Of a stretch of DNA of 64,000 bases, positions 9,481 through 17,471 are shown one piece after another. The stretch is from Arthrobacter sp. Soil762. Its GTDB lineage: Bacteria; Actinomycetota; Actinomycetes; Actinomycetales; Micrococcaceae. Both the position numbers and the translations under genes were made by a program. The first letter of the stretch is position 1, and each line of letters opens with the position of its first letter. The DNA lies in assembly GCF_001428335.1 (NCBI RefSeq), contig NZ_LMSG01000001.1, positions 372,841 through 436,840 on the forward strand. Direction: 5' to 3'. Under the pieces are notes generated by a model. The model had not been told where the DNA came from. It did no database searches and saw only the letters and a list, made by a program, of their open reading frames with translations.

Positions 9481-9870
9481 ATGAGCACCAATGACGCACT
9501 CCTCAAGCACGTAAGCATCAAGGCCCAGGACGAAAAGCTCGTGGCAACCTTTGATATCGACGGCAACATCCCGGGGGCAGGTGCGTACGTAGTGGGACTG
9601 GTGGCGGCGAGCCCTGATTACTCATCGCAAAGACGCTTGGGCATTGAGTTCATGAACGGGGAGGCCATTGCCTTCTACTCGTTCAGCCATGACCAGAGCG
9701 CCGAGGAAAACTATGATCTTGGCGGCGTGACGCACTCGGGCAGCACCATCACCGGCAACTTCCCCGTCGCGGCCGTCCATGGCCTGGGCAAGGGCCACAT
9801 CATGTCGGCCTTCAGCGAGGCTGACGGCCGGGAGTTCCAGTCGGGCGTCGCCGTCGACGAAGCGCTGTAA
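9481..9870 (+). CDS. Hypothetical protein, 129 residues, ends in triplicated VDEAL-stop repeat
   Basis: Protein of 129 residues with no domain I recognise. It is acidic and glycine-rich with alternating hydrophobic stretches (LVATFDIDGNIPG, AYVVGLVAASPD, GSTITGNFPVAAVHGLG) that suggest a beta-rich fold; there is no signal peptide or membrane helix. The ATG at 9481 follows GGGAGG at a long spacing. The last five codons plus the stop (VDEAL, TAA) are repeated twice more immediately downstream. Coding is supported by composition and by its position between regulated units; function unknown. Confidence 0.6.
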   Translation: MSTNDALLKHVSIKAQDEKLVATFDIDGNIPGAGAYVVGLVAASPDYSSQRRLGIEFMNGEAIAFYSFSHDQSAEENYDLGGVTHSGSTITGNFPVAAVHGLGKGHIMSAFSEADGREFQSGVAVDEAL

Positions 9871-9906
9871 GTCGACGAAGCGCTGTAAGTCGACGAAACG
9901 CTTTAG
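9853..9906 (+). repeat. Three tandem 18-bp repeats each ending in a stop codon
   Basis: Units 9853-9870, 9871-9888 and 9889-9906 read GTCGACGAAGCGCTGTAA, the same again, and a diverged copy ending in TTTAG. Each encodes VDEAL/VDETL and a stop in the frame of the upstream gene. Slippage of the gene end is the likely origin. Confidence 0.9.
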
Positions 9907-9917
9907 GGAACACCGAG

Positions 9918-9952
9918 CAGGTGCTGCCGGAACCGTGTCCGGACAGCACCTG
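9918..9952. terminator. Hairpin between convergent genes
   Basis: Inverted repeat CAGGTGCTG ... CAGCACCTG with an inner CCGGA/TCCGG pairing. It lies between the hypothetical gene (+) and the chorismate mutase gene (-) and could terminate both. Confidence 0.65.
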
Positions 9953-9960
9953 CGGAGGCG

Positions 9961-10281
9961 TCAGCTGCTTTCTCTGTGAACCTTCATTTCGAGTTTGATG
10001 AACCCCGAGATCATGGCCCGGTAGGTTGATTCCACAATGTCCGGATCAATGTCCTTCTTTTCCGAGGCAGCCCGGACATGCTCGATCACCCGTTCCACCC
10101 GGCCGGGGGCGCGGACTTCGGCGTCGTCCCCCTTCAGGGTTCCGGCGATCCGGATCAGGCGTTCACGCCGCGCAATGAGGGTGACAATCTGCTCGTCAAC
10201 TTCGTCTACCGCAATCCGAACGGCAGCGAGCTGTTCCTTGTCGGCCAAAGCGTCCCTATCGTTTCCTTGAATTGTTGCCAT
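9961..10281 (-). CDS. Chorismate mutase, AroQ-type
   Basis: All-helical chorismate mutase of 106 residues, converting chorismate to prephenate for Phe/Tyr synthesis. Typical signatures: the helix-1 pattern VRIAVDEVDEQIVTLIARRERLI, then KGDDAEVRAPGRVERVIEHVR and a final ESTYRAMISGFIKLEM helix. The ATG at 10281 is preferred because a TACTGT hexamer stands exactly six bases upstream, a leaderless layout, and because a longer start would overlap the divergent gene. No signal peptide, so it is the cytoplasmic form. Confidence 0.85.
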   Translation of the reverse strand: MATIQGNDRDALADKEQLAAVRIAVDEVDEQIVTLIARRERLIRIAGTLKGDDAEVRAPGRVERVIEHVRAASEKKDIDPDIVESTYRAMISGFIKLEMKVHRESS

Positions 10282-10300
10282 CTTCTGACAGTATCGAAGC
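10282..10300. promoter_or_regulatory. Compact bidirectional promoter with overlapping -10 hexamers
   Basis: Only 19 bases separate the divergent ATG codons at 10281 (-) and 10301 (+). On the minus strand TACTGT (10293-10288) and on the plus strand CAGTAT (10289-10294) each sit six bases before their ATG. Neither gene has a ribosome site in this gap, so both mRNAs are probably leaderless and share one melted region. Confidence 0.55.
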
Positions 10301-10723
10301 ATGCAGCCCAGAGTCGACCTCATCTCACTAGGCGTTCGCAGTGTTCACGCCTCCCGCCGGTTCTACGCGGAGGGCCTCGGCTGGCCTGTCCACCGCGAGT
10401 TTCCCGGTGATGTGGTGTTCATCCAGGTCAACCACGGCCTCATCCTTTCCCTGTGGGACGCCGCGCAAATGCACGCCGAGGCGGGGGTAGGTGTCCCCGG
10501 CCAGATCCCCTGCATCACGCTCAGCCACAACCTGCCCAGCACCGAGGCGGTGGACCGGGTCATGGCGGAAGCGGCATCGGCCGGGGCCACTATCGTCGCC
10601 GCGCCGGTCACCCAGCCCTGGGGCGGGTACAGCGGCTATTTCGCCGATCCGGACGGCTTCCGCTGGGAAGTTGCCTACAACCCCACGTGGACAGTGGACG
10701 ACGCCGGCGAGGTCACCGTTTAG
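10301..10723 (+). CDS. VOC (glyoxalase/bleomycin resistance) family protein
   Basis: Protein of 140 residues forming one vicinal-oxygen-chelate domain of two beta-alpha-beta-beta-beta modules. The first runs from LISLGVRSVHASRRFYAEGLGWPV, the second ends in the typical GYSGYFADPDGFRWEVAYNP. Members bind a metal and act as glyoxalases, dioxygenases or antibiotic-binding proteins; the substrate is not evident. It is divergent to the chorismate mutase gene and convergent with the SRAP gene. Confidence 0.85.
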   Translation: MQPRVDLISLGVRSVHASRRFYAEGLGWPVHREFPGDVVFIQVNHGLILSLWDAAQMHAEAGVGVPGQIPCITLSHNLPSTEAVDRVMAEAASAGATIVAAPVTQPWGGYSGYFADPDGFRWEVAYNPTWTVDDAGEVTV

Positions 10724-10747
10724 GGGGACGTCGCCCCGGGTGCCGGT

Positions 10748-11497
10748 TTAGAACAAGGCTTCCACCGGCCGGATCAGTTCCGGGGAGTTGTTGCGTACGT
10801 TGCCCACCTCGGTGCCGACCGAATCCACATGCCAGTCGGCCGCGACTTCCTTCACGTGGGCCCGGACCAGGTCCACGAGGAAGGCGGCGTCATCGATCTG
10901 CGGATCAAGCCACGACGCCATCGTGGCCCGGTCCATGGGCAGCGGCACGCGGTCGTGCAGGGCGGTGAGCTTGCCGAAAATTGTGGACTCGGCACCGGGC
11001 GGCGGCGTATCTGCCGTCAGGATGGATGTGGAGAGCATCCACCGCCCGGGATCGCCCTCGGCCTTGGACGGGTCCTTCCACCACTCATACAGGCCCGCGA
11101 ACACCAGCCCGCTGCCTTTGCCCGGATGGACGTAGTAGGGCTGCTTGGCTTTGCCGGCGCCCTGCTTCCATTCGTAGTACCCGTCCGCCGGGACAGCGCA
11201 GCGACGTGACTTCACGGCCTTGCGGAAGGCCGGCTTCTCCAGCACAGTCTCGCTCCGCGCGTTGATCATCTTGGGGCCGATACCAGGATCCTTCGCCCAG
11301 GACGGCACCAGGCCCCAGCGGGCAACATGCAGCTGCCGCACGGGGCCGTCGTCGATCAGCCGTTCCAGGACGATCGGCACGTGGTCGGTCGGCGCCACGT
11401 TCCATGACGGCGGAAGATGCACTTCCTCCTCCAGCTGGGCGTCAAAGTCGGCCAGCAAGTCACCCACGGCCCGTGCCATCACATAGCGTCCACACAT
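10748..11497 (-). CDS. SRAP domain protein, abasic-site crosslinking peptidase (YedK/HMCES family)
   Basis: Protein of 249 residues in the SOS-response-associated peptidase family. It forms a thiazolidine crosslink with abasic sites in single-stranded DNA through Cys2. The start MCGRY gives Cys2 after Met removal. The conserved Asn (INARSET), Glu (PADGYYEWK) and His (LTALHDRVP) of the active site are visible. It lies about 1.4 kb from the dnaE2 cassette, but no SOS box was seen in its own upstream region. Confidence 0.93.
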   Translation of the reverse strand: MCGRYVMARAVGDLLADFDAQLEEEVHLPPSWNVAPTDHVPIVLERLIDDGPVRQLHVARWGLVPSWAKDPGIGPKMINARSETVLEKPAFRKAVKSRRCAVPADGYYEWKQGAGKAKQPYYVHPGKGSGLVFAGLYEWWKDPSKAEGDPGRWMLSTSILTADTPPPGAESTIFGKLTALHDRVPLPMDRATMASWLDPQIDDAAFLVDLVRAHVKEVAADWHVDSVGTEVGNVRNNSPELIRPVEALF

Positions 11498-11626
11498 GGC
11501 TCCAGCATGCCATCCGCGTTATGTACTGTCATCCGGCACCGCATCCGCCGGGCCGGCTCAGGGAATAGCCCGCCCCGGGTTACCGTTGACGGGAACGAAC
11601 CCCCTCAACGATTTCAGGAGAGCTCT

Positions 11627-11884
11627 GTGGACTTTACCCCCGAGAACGGCACCATCACCATGTTTTCCACCACCTGGTGCGGCTACTGCAACCGGCTGAA
11701 GAAGCAGCTGGACGCGCAGGGCATCGGCTACACGGAAATCAACATCGAAGAGGTGGAGGGCACAGCCGACCTCGTGGAGAAGCTCAACGGCGGCAACCGC
11801 ACCGTCCCCACCGTGCTCTTCCCGGACGGCACCGCCGCCACCAACCCCTCCGCCGCCGAGGTCAAGAGCCGACTCGCAGCCTGA
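11627..11884 (+). CDS. mrx1: Mycoredoxin (glutaredoxin-like, CGYC)
   Basis: Thioredoxin-fold protein of 85 residues with active site Cys18-Gly-Tyr-Cys21 and the cis-proline segment TVPTV. CGYC is the motif of mycoredoxin-1, which reduces mycothiol mixed disulfides using mycothiol and mycothione reductase. The GTG start at 11627 is preceded by AGGAG at seven bases, which decides it over longer frames. The mycothiol-dependent formaldehyde genes follow after a strong hairpin. Confidence 0.88.
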   Translation: MDFTPENGTITMFSTTWCGYCNRLKKQLDAQGIGYTEINIEEVEGTADLVEKLNGGNRTVPTVLFPDGTAATNPSAAEVKSRLAA

Positions 11885-11902
11885 CCACGGCAGCTCGTGT
11901 GG

Positions 11903-11946
11903 TAGACAGAACGGGACCAACATCCGTGTTGGTCCCGTTCTGTCTA
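11903..11946 (+). terminator. 20-bp perfect stem-loop after mycoredoxin gene
   Basis: Arms 11903-11922 and 11927-11946 are exact complements around the loop TCCG. It ends 21 bases before the mscR GTG, so it may terminate the mycoredoxin transcript or act as an attenuator for the next operon. A clear U-tract is lacking. Confidence 0.7.
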
Positions 11947-11967
11947 TCTGCATTGAGGGAGCCTTTC

Positions 11968-13053
11968 GTGGTCCATAAAGTCAAAGGTGTCGTAGCCCGC
12001 TCCAAAGGGGCCCCGGTCACTCTGGAGACCATCCTGGTCCCGGAACCGGGCCCGGGCGAGGCCCTGGTGGACATCATCACCAGCGGCGTCTGCCACACCG
12101 ACCTGCACTACAAACTGGGCGGCATCAGCGATGATTTCCCGTTCCTCCTGGGCCACGAGGCCACCGGAGTGGTCAGCGCCGTGGGCCCCGACGTCACGGA
12201 CGTCGCCCCGGGCGACCGCGTGGTGCTCAACTGGCGGGCCGTCTGCGGCAACTGCCGCGCGTGCAACCGCGGCCAGGCGCAGTACTGCTTCAACACCCAC
12301 AACGCCACCCAGAAGATGACGCTTGAGGACGGCACCGAACTGTCCGCCGCCCTGGGCATCGGCGCGTTCATCGAAAAGACCCTCGTGGCCGCCGGCCAGT
12401 GCACCAAGGTGGATCCCGACGCCGATGCTGCCGCCATAGGCCTGCTCGGCTGCGGCGTCATGGCCGGACTGGGCGCCGCCATCAACACCGGGGGCGTCAA
12501 ACGCGGTGATACGGTCGCCGTCATCGGCTGCGGCGGTGTGGGCGTGGCCGCCATCGCCGGCGCCGCGCTCGCCGGCGCAACCACCATCATCGCCGTCGAC
12601 ATCGACGCGAAAAAGCTGGACCGTGCCAAGGGCCTCGGCGCCACCCACACCGTGGACTCCTCCGCAACGGACCCCGTGGAGAAAATCCGGGAACTCACCG
12701 GCGGCTTCGGCGCTGACGTGGTGATTGACGCCGTCGGGCGCCCCGAAACGTACAAGCAGGCGTTCTACGCGCGCGACCTCGCCGGCACCGTGGTGCTGGT
12801 GGGCGTCCCGACGCCGGAGATGACCCTGGAGCTGCCCCTGCTGGACGTCTTCGGCCGCGGCGGGTCGCTGAAGTCCTCCTGGTACGGCGACTGCCTGCCG
12901 TCCCGGGACTTCCCCATGCTGATCAGCCTCTACAAGCAGGGCAAGCTGGACCTGGATGCGTTCGTGACCGAACGGATCACCATCGACCAGGTGGAGGAAG
13001 CCTTCGAGAAGATGCACTCCGGTTCGGTGCTGCGTTCGGTGGTGGAACTGTGA
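11968..13053 (+). CDS. mscR: S-(hydroxymethyl)mycothiol dehydrogenase
   Basis: Zinc-dependent NAD-linked alcohol dehydrogenase of 361 residues. It oxidises the formaldehyde-mycothiol adduct to S-formylmycothiol and may also reduce nitrosomycothiol. Catalytic zinc ligands are Cys42 ([10 protein letters not shown]) and the His of LGHEATG; structural zinc cysteines lie in [16 protein letters not shown]. The Rossmann motif is [11 protein letters not shown]. The GTG at 11968 has GAGGGAG upstream and gives the length usual for this enzyme. It overlaps the next gene by GTGA, the same pair as in mycobacteria. Confidence 0.92.
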   Translation: MVHKVKGVVARSKGAPVTLETILVPEPGPGEALVDIITSGVCHTDLHYKLGGISDDFPFLLGHEATGVVSAVGPDVTDVAPGDRVVLNWRAVCGNCRACNRGQAQYCFNTHNATQKMTLEDGTELSAALGIGAFIEKTLVAAGQCTKVDPDADAAAIGLLGCGVMAGLGAAINTGGVKRGDTVAVIGCGGVGVAAIAGAALAGATTIIAVDIDAKKLDRAKGLGATHTVDSSATDPVEKIRELTGGFGADVVIDAVGRPETYKQAFYARDLAGTVVLVGVPTPEMTLELPLLDVFGRGGSLKSSWYGDCLPSRDFPMLISLYKQGKLDLDAFVTERITIDQVEEAFEKMHSGSVLRSVVEL

Positions 13054-13691
13054 GCCTCCGGATCGAGCGAATCGTCACGTCCGGGACATTCTCGCTCGAC
13101 GGCGGCACCTGGGATGTGGACAACAACGTATGGATCGTGGGCAACGATGAGGAATGCGTGGTGATCGACCCCGCGCACGACGCCAAGGCCGTTGCCGCCG
13201 CCGTCGGCGGCCGGAAGCTCAAGGCGATCCTGCTGACCCACGGCCACGACGACCACATCCGTTCGGTAGGTGACTTCTGGGACCTCGTCCAGGCCCCGAT
13301 CCACCTCCACCAGGACGACTGGATGCTGTGGCGCAGCGTGTATCCGCAGGTGGAGCCCGACGTCGCCACCAAGCACGGCGATGTCATCGAGGTAGCGGGG
13401 GCCAGCCTGACGGCCCTGCACACACCCGGGCACTCGCCGGGCTCGGTGTCCTTCCACCTCGCTGACGGGCCCGACGGCGAAGGCTCGCTCTTCAGCGGCG
13501 ACACCCTGTTCCAGGGCGGCCCCGGCGCCACGGGCAGGTCCTACAGCGACTTCCCCACCATCATCGAGTCGATCCGGACGTGGCTGCTGCCGCTCCCGGC
13601 CGAAACGGTGGTCCGGACCGGGCACGGCGACAGCACCACCATCGGAGCCGAAGCCCCGCACCTGGACGAATGGATCGCCCGGGGCCACTAA
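13050..13691 (+). CDS. MBL-fold metallo-hydrolase coupled to mscR
   Basis: Metallo-beta-lactamase-fold hydrolase of 213 residues. Metal ligands His64-X-His66-X-Asp68-His69 (THGHDDH), the [10 protein letters not shown] motif, FSGDTLF and the final TGHGDST are all there. It starts at GTG inside the mscR stop (GTGA overlap). In actinobacteria this partner is expected to hydrolyse the formyl-mycothiol product or a related thioester, completing formaldehyde detoxification; that role is inferred from the pairing. Confidence 0.88.
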   Translation: MSLRIERIVTSGTFSLDGGTWDVDNNVWIVGNDEECVVIDPAHDAKAVAAAVGGRKLKAILLTHGHDDHIRSVGDFWDLVQAPIHLHQDDWMLWRSVYPQVEPDVATKHGDVIEVAGASLTALHTPGHSPGSVSFHLADGPDGEGSLFSGDTLFQGGPGATGRSYSDFPTIIESIRTWLLPLPAETVVRTGHGDSTTIGAEAPHLDEWIARGH

Positions 13692-13732
13692 GGACCCTGA
13701 GTCAAGCCGGCCGCCCAGCCCGCCAACGCGGG

Positions 13733-14500
13733 CTACGCCTCCCGAGTATCCAAACCTGCATAGCTGCTGAAGTCTGCATGCCGGAGGGAGGCGTGGCCCG
13801 CGTACGCGGCAATAACGGCGTCCTCAACATCCTGGACCGTGAGGCCAGGCACCAGATCGTTGGCCGCGCCGGCGGTGGCCGGGTCCCAATCCAGGCCCAG
13901 GGCTGCATAGCTGTCCGTCAGGACGCTGCGGATGGGGGCGGAATTTTCCACCACGATCACGGAACTGAACAGCCACCCGCCGCTCACCACGCGCTGCGCT
14001 GTGCCCACGAGTTTGATCCGGTGCGCCGGGTCGGCCGGGTGGGTGCCGTGAACGCTGAACTCCCCGGGGCAGTACTCCCCCGGAATTTCGCCAACCGCTG
14101 CCTGCACACCGACGTCCCGCAGGGACTGCGCCAGCAGCTCACCAAAGAAGCTGAACCGGCCCTTGGAACCGGCAATGGCGTCCGCATGGGGCATCACGTG
14201 GTCCACCACCAGCGTGCCCTCGTGGTAGGCGGCGGCGCGTCCGCCGGCCTTCCGCACCAGGGGTTCAAATCCGTGCCCGCGGCAGGCCCGGGCGGCCGCG
14301 TCGAAGCCGGGCAGGCGGGTATCCCGCTGGCCGAAGGCAACAGTGGGCGCGGGCCGGTACAGCCGCAGCGTGGGGCCGATCCTGCCGGTCTTCGCCTGGG
14401 TCAGCAGTTCGAGGCCGAATTCCAGGTCACGTGCGGCGCCGAGGGAATGATCCTGCCGCACCACAGTGAGCGTCCGGAGTCCCGCTTCGGCGTCCTGCAT
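13733..14500 (-). CDS. Biotin/lipoate protein ligase family protein
   Basis: Protein of 255 residues with the lipoate-protein-ligase fold. Visible are RLYRPAPTVAFGQRD near the N-terminus, the RKAGGRAAAYHEGTL substrate loop, the IKLVGTAQRVVSGGWLFSSVIVV segment with the conserved lysine, and a C-terminal accessory helix region. Such proteins attach or transfer lipoyl or octanoyl groups, or bind lipoate. Start ATG 14500 is taken for the GGGAG upstream; codons as far as 14587 are possible but overlap the divergent gene. Confidence 0.78.
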   Translation of the reverse strand: MQDAEAGLRTLTVVRQDHSLGAARDLEFGLELLTQAKTGRIGPTLRLYRPAPTVAFGQRDTRLPGFDAAARACRGHGFEPLVRKAGGRAAAYHEGTLVVDHVMPHADAIAGSKGRFSFFGELLAQSLRDVGVQAAVGEIPGEYCPGEFSVHGTHPADPAHRIKLVGTAQRVVSGGWLFSSVIVVENSAPIRSVLTDSYAALGLDWDPATAGAANDLVPGLTVQDVEDAVIAAYAGHASLRHADFSSYAGLDTREA

Positions 14501-14516
14501 ATTGCTAAGCTCCCTT

Positions 14517-14906
14517 ATGGTCATATTGCAATTCCTTGTCGTCGCGGCTGCGTTCGCGGTCATCGACGCCGTCTGGCTCAAGCTCATGAACCCGTTCTAC
14601 CGCAGCCACATCGGTGACCTGCTCGCAGACAAGCCACACTTAGGTTACGCCGTGGCTTTCTATGTCATGTACATAGCGGGGATTGTCTTCTTTGCGCTGC
14701 GGCCGGCGCTCGACGGCGGCAGCTGGCTGACCGCCGTCGGCTATGGGGCCGTACTGGGCGCCTTTGCCTACGCGACGTATGACCTGACGAATGCCGCCAC
14801 GCTCAAGACGTGGCCGCTGCAGCTCATTGTTGTGGACATCCTGTGGGGTGCCGTCCTGACGGGACTGTCCACCCTCGCCGGCTGGCTGGTGTTCCGCGCC
14901 ACCTGA
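14517..14906 (+). CDS. DUF2177 family membrane protein
   Basis: Protein of 129 residues with four hydrophobic helices, starting MVILQFLVVAAAFAVIDAVWLK. The pattern of a long N-terminal helix with a DAVWLKLMNPFYR turn and AYATYDLTNAATLK between helices 3 and 4 is that of DUF2177. Function is unknown. The ATG lacks a ribosome site; TAAGCT five bases upstream suggests a leaderless mRNA. It is divergent to the lipoate-ligase-like gene with 16 bases between start codons. Confidence 0.78.
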   Translation: MVILQFLVVAAAFAVIDAVWLKLMNPFYRSHIGDLLADKPHLGYAVAFYVMYIAGIVFFALRPALDGGSWLTAVGYGAVLGAFAYATYDLTNAATLKTWPLQLIVVDILWGAVLTGLSTLAGWLVFRAT

Positions 14907-14996
14907 CATCCAGCGATGTATTGCTGCACGGTCCCCCATCGGGTGGCTAAACTCAGGAACTGGGTCCACCCGCTACTCCTCAGAAGAGGTAATCCA

Positions 14997-15704
14997 CTGA
15001 TACGCGTCATTAGCTACAACCTCCGCAAGCACCAGGCCAGTGGGGAACTGGTTGATCTTGCCCAGAATTTCGGCGTCGATGCCCTATGCCTCCAGGAGTG
15101 TGATACCTCGGACCTGCCGGACACGCTGGGTCCGCTGCAGCTCGCCGACTCCACCAAGGGCAACCGCCTTGGGCTGGCCATTTACTACCGGCCTGACCGG
15201 TTCACGGCCCACGGCACCAAGACCTTCGCGCTCAAAAAGTCCCTGCACGACATGGTCCTTGCGCCCGCTCATGAGCGCCTCATCGGCACGCGGGTGCGGG
15301 ACAATGAGACCGATCACGAACTGGTTATCGCCTCGTTCCACGCCGCTCCGCTGACCGCCACCAACTCGCTGCGGCGCAACCAGATCCACGCGGCCCACGC
15401 GGAACTCCTGGGTATGGGCACCGGCCTCATGACTCTGATGGTGGGTGACTTCAACTACCCCTTCTTTACCAAGAACCTCAACGAACACATGAAGAACACC
15501 GGCTACGAGCTCTCCCTCAGTGACCGCAGGACCTATACACGCTACAAAGTATTCAAGGGCCACTTCGACTTTGCCACGTCCCTGGGACTGAACATCGAGA
15601 ATGTGGAAACTCTGCCCCGCGGCGCCTCCGACCACCTGCCCATCCTGGTGACCGCCGAATATGGCCAGGAATCGACACCGTTCCAGGAGCCCCCCGCGTC
15701 CTGA
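14997..15704 (+). CDS. Endonuclease/exonuclease/phosphatase (EEP) family hydrolase
   Basis: Protein of about 235 residues with the EEP fold: VISYNLRKHQ (metal Asn), LCLQECD (Glu), SFHAAP, VGDFNYPF (Asp/Asn) and GASDHLPIL (catalytic Asp-His). These hydrolyse phosphodiesters in nucleic acids or lipids; the substrate is open. The likely start is an unusual CTG at 14997, since AGAGG lies seven bases before it and the domain begins at once with IRVISYN. The alternative ATG at 14916 has no ribosome site and would add 27 non-conserved residues. Confidence 0.8.
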   Translation: MIRVISYNLRKHQASGELVDLAQNFGVDALCLQECDTSDLPDTLGPLQLADSTKGNRLGLAIYYRPDRFTAHGTKTFALKKSLHDMVLAPAHERLIGTRVRDNETDHELVIASFHAAPLTATNSLRRNQIHAAHAELLGMGTGLMTLMVGDFNYPFFTKNLNEHMKNTGYELSLSDRRTYTRYKVFKGHFDFATSLGLNIENVETLPRGASDHLPILVTAEYGQESTPFQEPPAS

Positions 15705-15726
15705 TTTCACCAATTTGGAGGCCCGA

Positions 15727-17421
15727 GTGCGGCACGACTGGATCAACAAGGCGCTACCGGGCGTTGGTGTTGCGCGGGGCTACAAACGGTCCTGGCTGAA
15801 GTCGGACCTGGTGGCCGGGGCGGCCTTGAGCGCAGCCCTGGTGCCGGCAGGGATGGCGTACGCTGAGGCAAGCGGGCTTCCTGCGGTGAACGGGCTGTAC
15901 GCCTCCGTGGTGCCCATGATCTTCTATGCCGTGTTCGGGCCGTCGCGGGTTGTCATCGTGGGGCCGGATTCATCGCTGGCACCCATGATCGCTGCCGCCA
16001 TCCTTCCGCTGGCCGGGCGGGATCCGGAGCAGGCAGTGGCCATGGCCGGAGTGCTGGCCATCCTGATCGGCGTCTTCCTGATAGCCGGCCGGATCTTTAA
16101 GCTGGGGTTTGTGACGGGATTGCTGTCCGGGCCTATTCGCGTTGGATACCTGAACGGCATCGCACTGGCCGTCACCGTCAGCCAGCTTCCGCGGCTGCTG
16201 GGGATCGATGTCTCCGCCGACGGCCTCTTTGAACGCCTCACGTCCCTGGCCGGGGCGGTCTTCAGCGGCGGTATCAATCCCGTTTCCCTGGCTGTGGGGG
16301 CGGGCAGCGTGGCCGTCATTGTCGCCGGCCGTTTTCTTCCGTGGAAGGTGCCCAGCGTCCTGTTCGCAGTGGCCGGCTCCATCGCCGCAGTGGCCGTACT
16401 GGGCCTGGCCGGACAGCTGCCCATGGTGGGCGCACTGCCGCAAGGGCTCCCGGCGCCCGCGCTGGGCGGCATTGGCATGGACGACGTCCTGTCGCTCGTG
16501 GGCCCTGCAGCAGGCATCGCGCTGATTGCCTTTGCGGACACCTCCACCTTGTCCAAGAGCCTCGCAGCGCGCCGCGGAGTTAGGGTCAACGGCAATGAGG
16601 AAATGGGGGCCTTGGGCATCGCCAACGTGGCAACCGGGGTGCTGGGCGGCTTTCCGGTGAGCGGAAGCTCCTCCCGCACCCCGATTGTGCTCGACGCCGG
16701 GGCGAAGACGCAGCTCAGCGGTGTGGTGGCAGCCTTGCTCGTGGTCCTTTTTATGGTCGCCGCACCGGGGGTGACGGCTTTCCTTCCCACCGCCACGCTC
16801 GCCGCCGTGGTGATCGTGGCGGCGTCTTCGCTGGTTGACGTGCGAACGCTCGTGCGCCTCGTCAGGATGAGCCGGCTGGAGGCCCTCCTCCTGGTGGTCA
16901 CATTCCTCGGCGTCGCCTTTATAGGGGTCCTACCGGGAATTGCCGTGGCCATTGGACTGTCCCTTCTGGCCTTTGTCCAGCGCGCCTGGGATCCCTACCG
17001 CACTGAGCTGGCCAGCGTGGCGGACGTTCCGGGCTTCCATGACCTGGACCGGCATCCCGAAGGCCGGCGGGTGGAGGGCCTGGTGATTGCCCGTTTCGAT
17101 GCACCGTTGTTCTTTGCCAACGGGGAAGTGTTCGCCGAGCACATCCACGGCCTGGTGGACGCCGCGCCCTGGCCGGTGAAGTGGGTCATTGTGGCAGCCG
17201 AGCCGATCACAGGCCTTGATACGACAGCGCTGGATGAGCTCATCCGGCTCGACGATGAACTGGCGCAGGACGGTATCAGCTTGGTCTTCGCAGAAATGAA
17301 GGGACCGATCAAGGACCGCCTGATCCGGTTCGGGGCGAGCGCACGGTTCACAGAAGACCATTTCTTCCCCACCCTGCGCAATGCGGTACACAGCTACAAA
17401 AGCATTACCGGCGCCGAATAG
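15727..17421 (+). CDS. SulP-family anion permease with STAS domain
   Basis: Membrane transporter of 564 residues. About 11-12 transmembrane segments (40-420) begin with the family signature VPAGMAYAEASGLPAVNGLYASVVP. The GFPVSGSSSRTP loop is typical. A cytoplasmic STAS domain (about 445-560) contains ITGLDTTALDEL. SulP proteins carry sulfate, bicarbonate or other anions; the ion cannot be deduced. The GTG at 15727 has GGAG six bases upstream, which decides against an earlier start in the preceding gene. Confidence 0.92.
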   Translation: MRHDWINKALPGVGVARGYKRSWLKSDLVAGAALSAALVPAGMAYAEASGLPAVNGLYASVVPMIFYAVFGPSRVVIVGPDSSLAPMIAAAILPLAGRDPEQAVAMAGVLAILIGVFLIAGRIFKLGFVTGLLSGPIRVGYLNGIALAVTVSQLPRLLGIDVSADGLFERLTSLAGAVFSGGINPVSLAVGAGSVAVIVAGRFLPWKVPSVLFAVAGSIAAVAVLGLAGQLPMVGALPQGLPAPALGGIGMDDVLSLVGPAAGIALIAFADTSTLSKSLAARRGVRVNGNEEMGALGIANVATGVLGGFPVSGSSSRTPIVLDAGAKTQLSGVVAALLVVLFMVAAPGVTAFLPTATLAAVVIVAASSLVDVRTLVRLVRMSRLEALLLVVTFLGVAFIGVLPGIAVAIGLSLLAFVQRAWDPYRTELASVADVPGFHDLDRHPEGRRVEGLVIARFDAPLFFANGEVFAEHIHGLVDAAPWPVKWVIVAAEPITGLDTTALDELIRLDDELAQDGISLVFAEMKGPIKDRLIRFGASARFTEDHFFPTLRNAVHSYKSITGAE

Positions 17422-17471
17422 TCACACAGGCCGGGTAGCCACAGCGGTCCCGGTAGTCACGGGCAAGGCCG

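Noticed and set aside
10748..11497. SOS box upstream of the SRAP gene
   Set aside because: No TCGAAC-N4-GTTCGA-like sequence within the 129 bases between it and the mycoredoxin gene.
14260..14275. GGTTCAAATCC as a tRNA T-arm
   Set aside because: Lies in the coding frame of the lipoate-ligase-like gene; no acceptor or anticodon stem around it.
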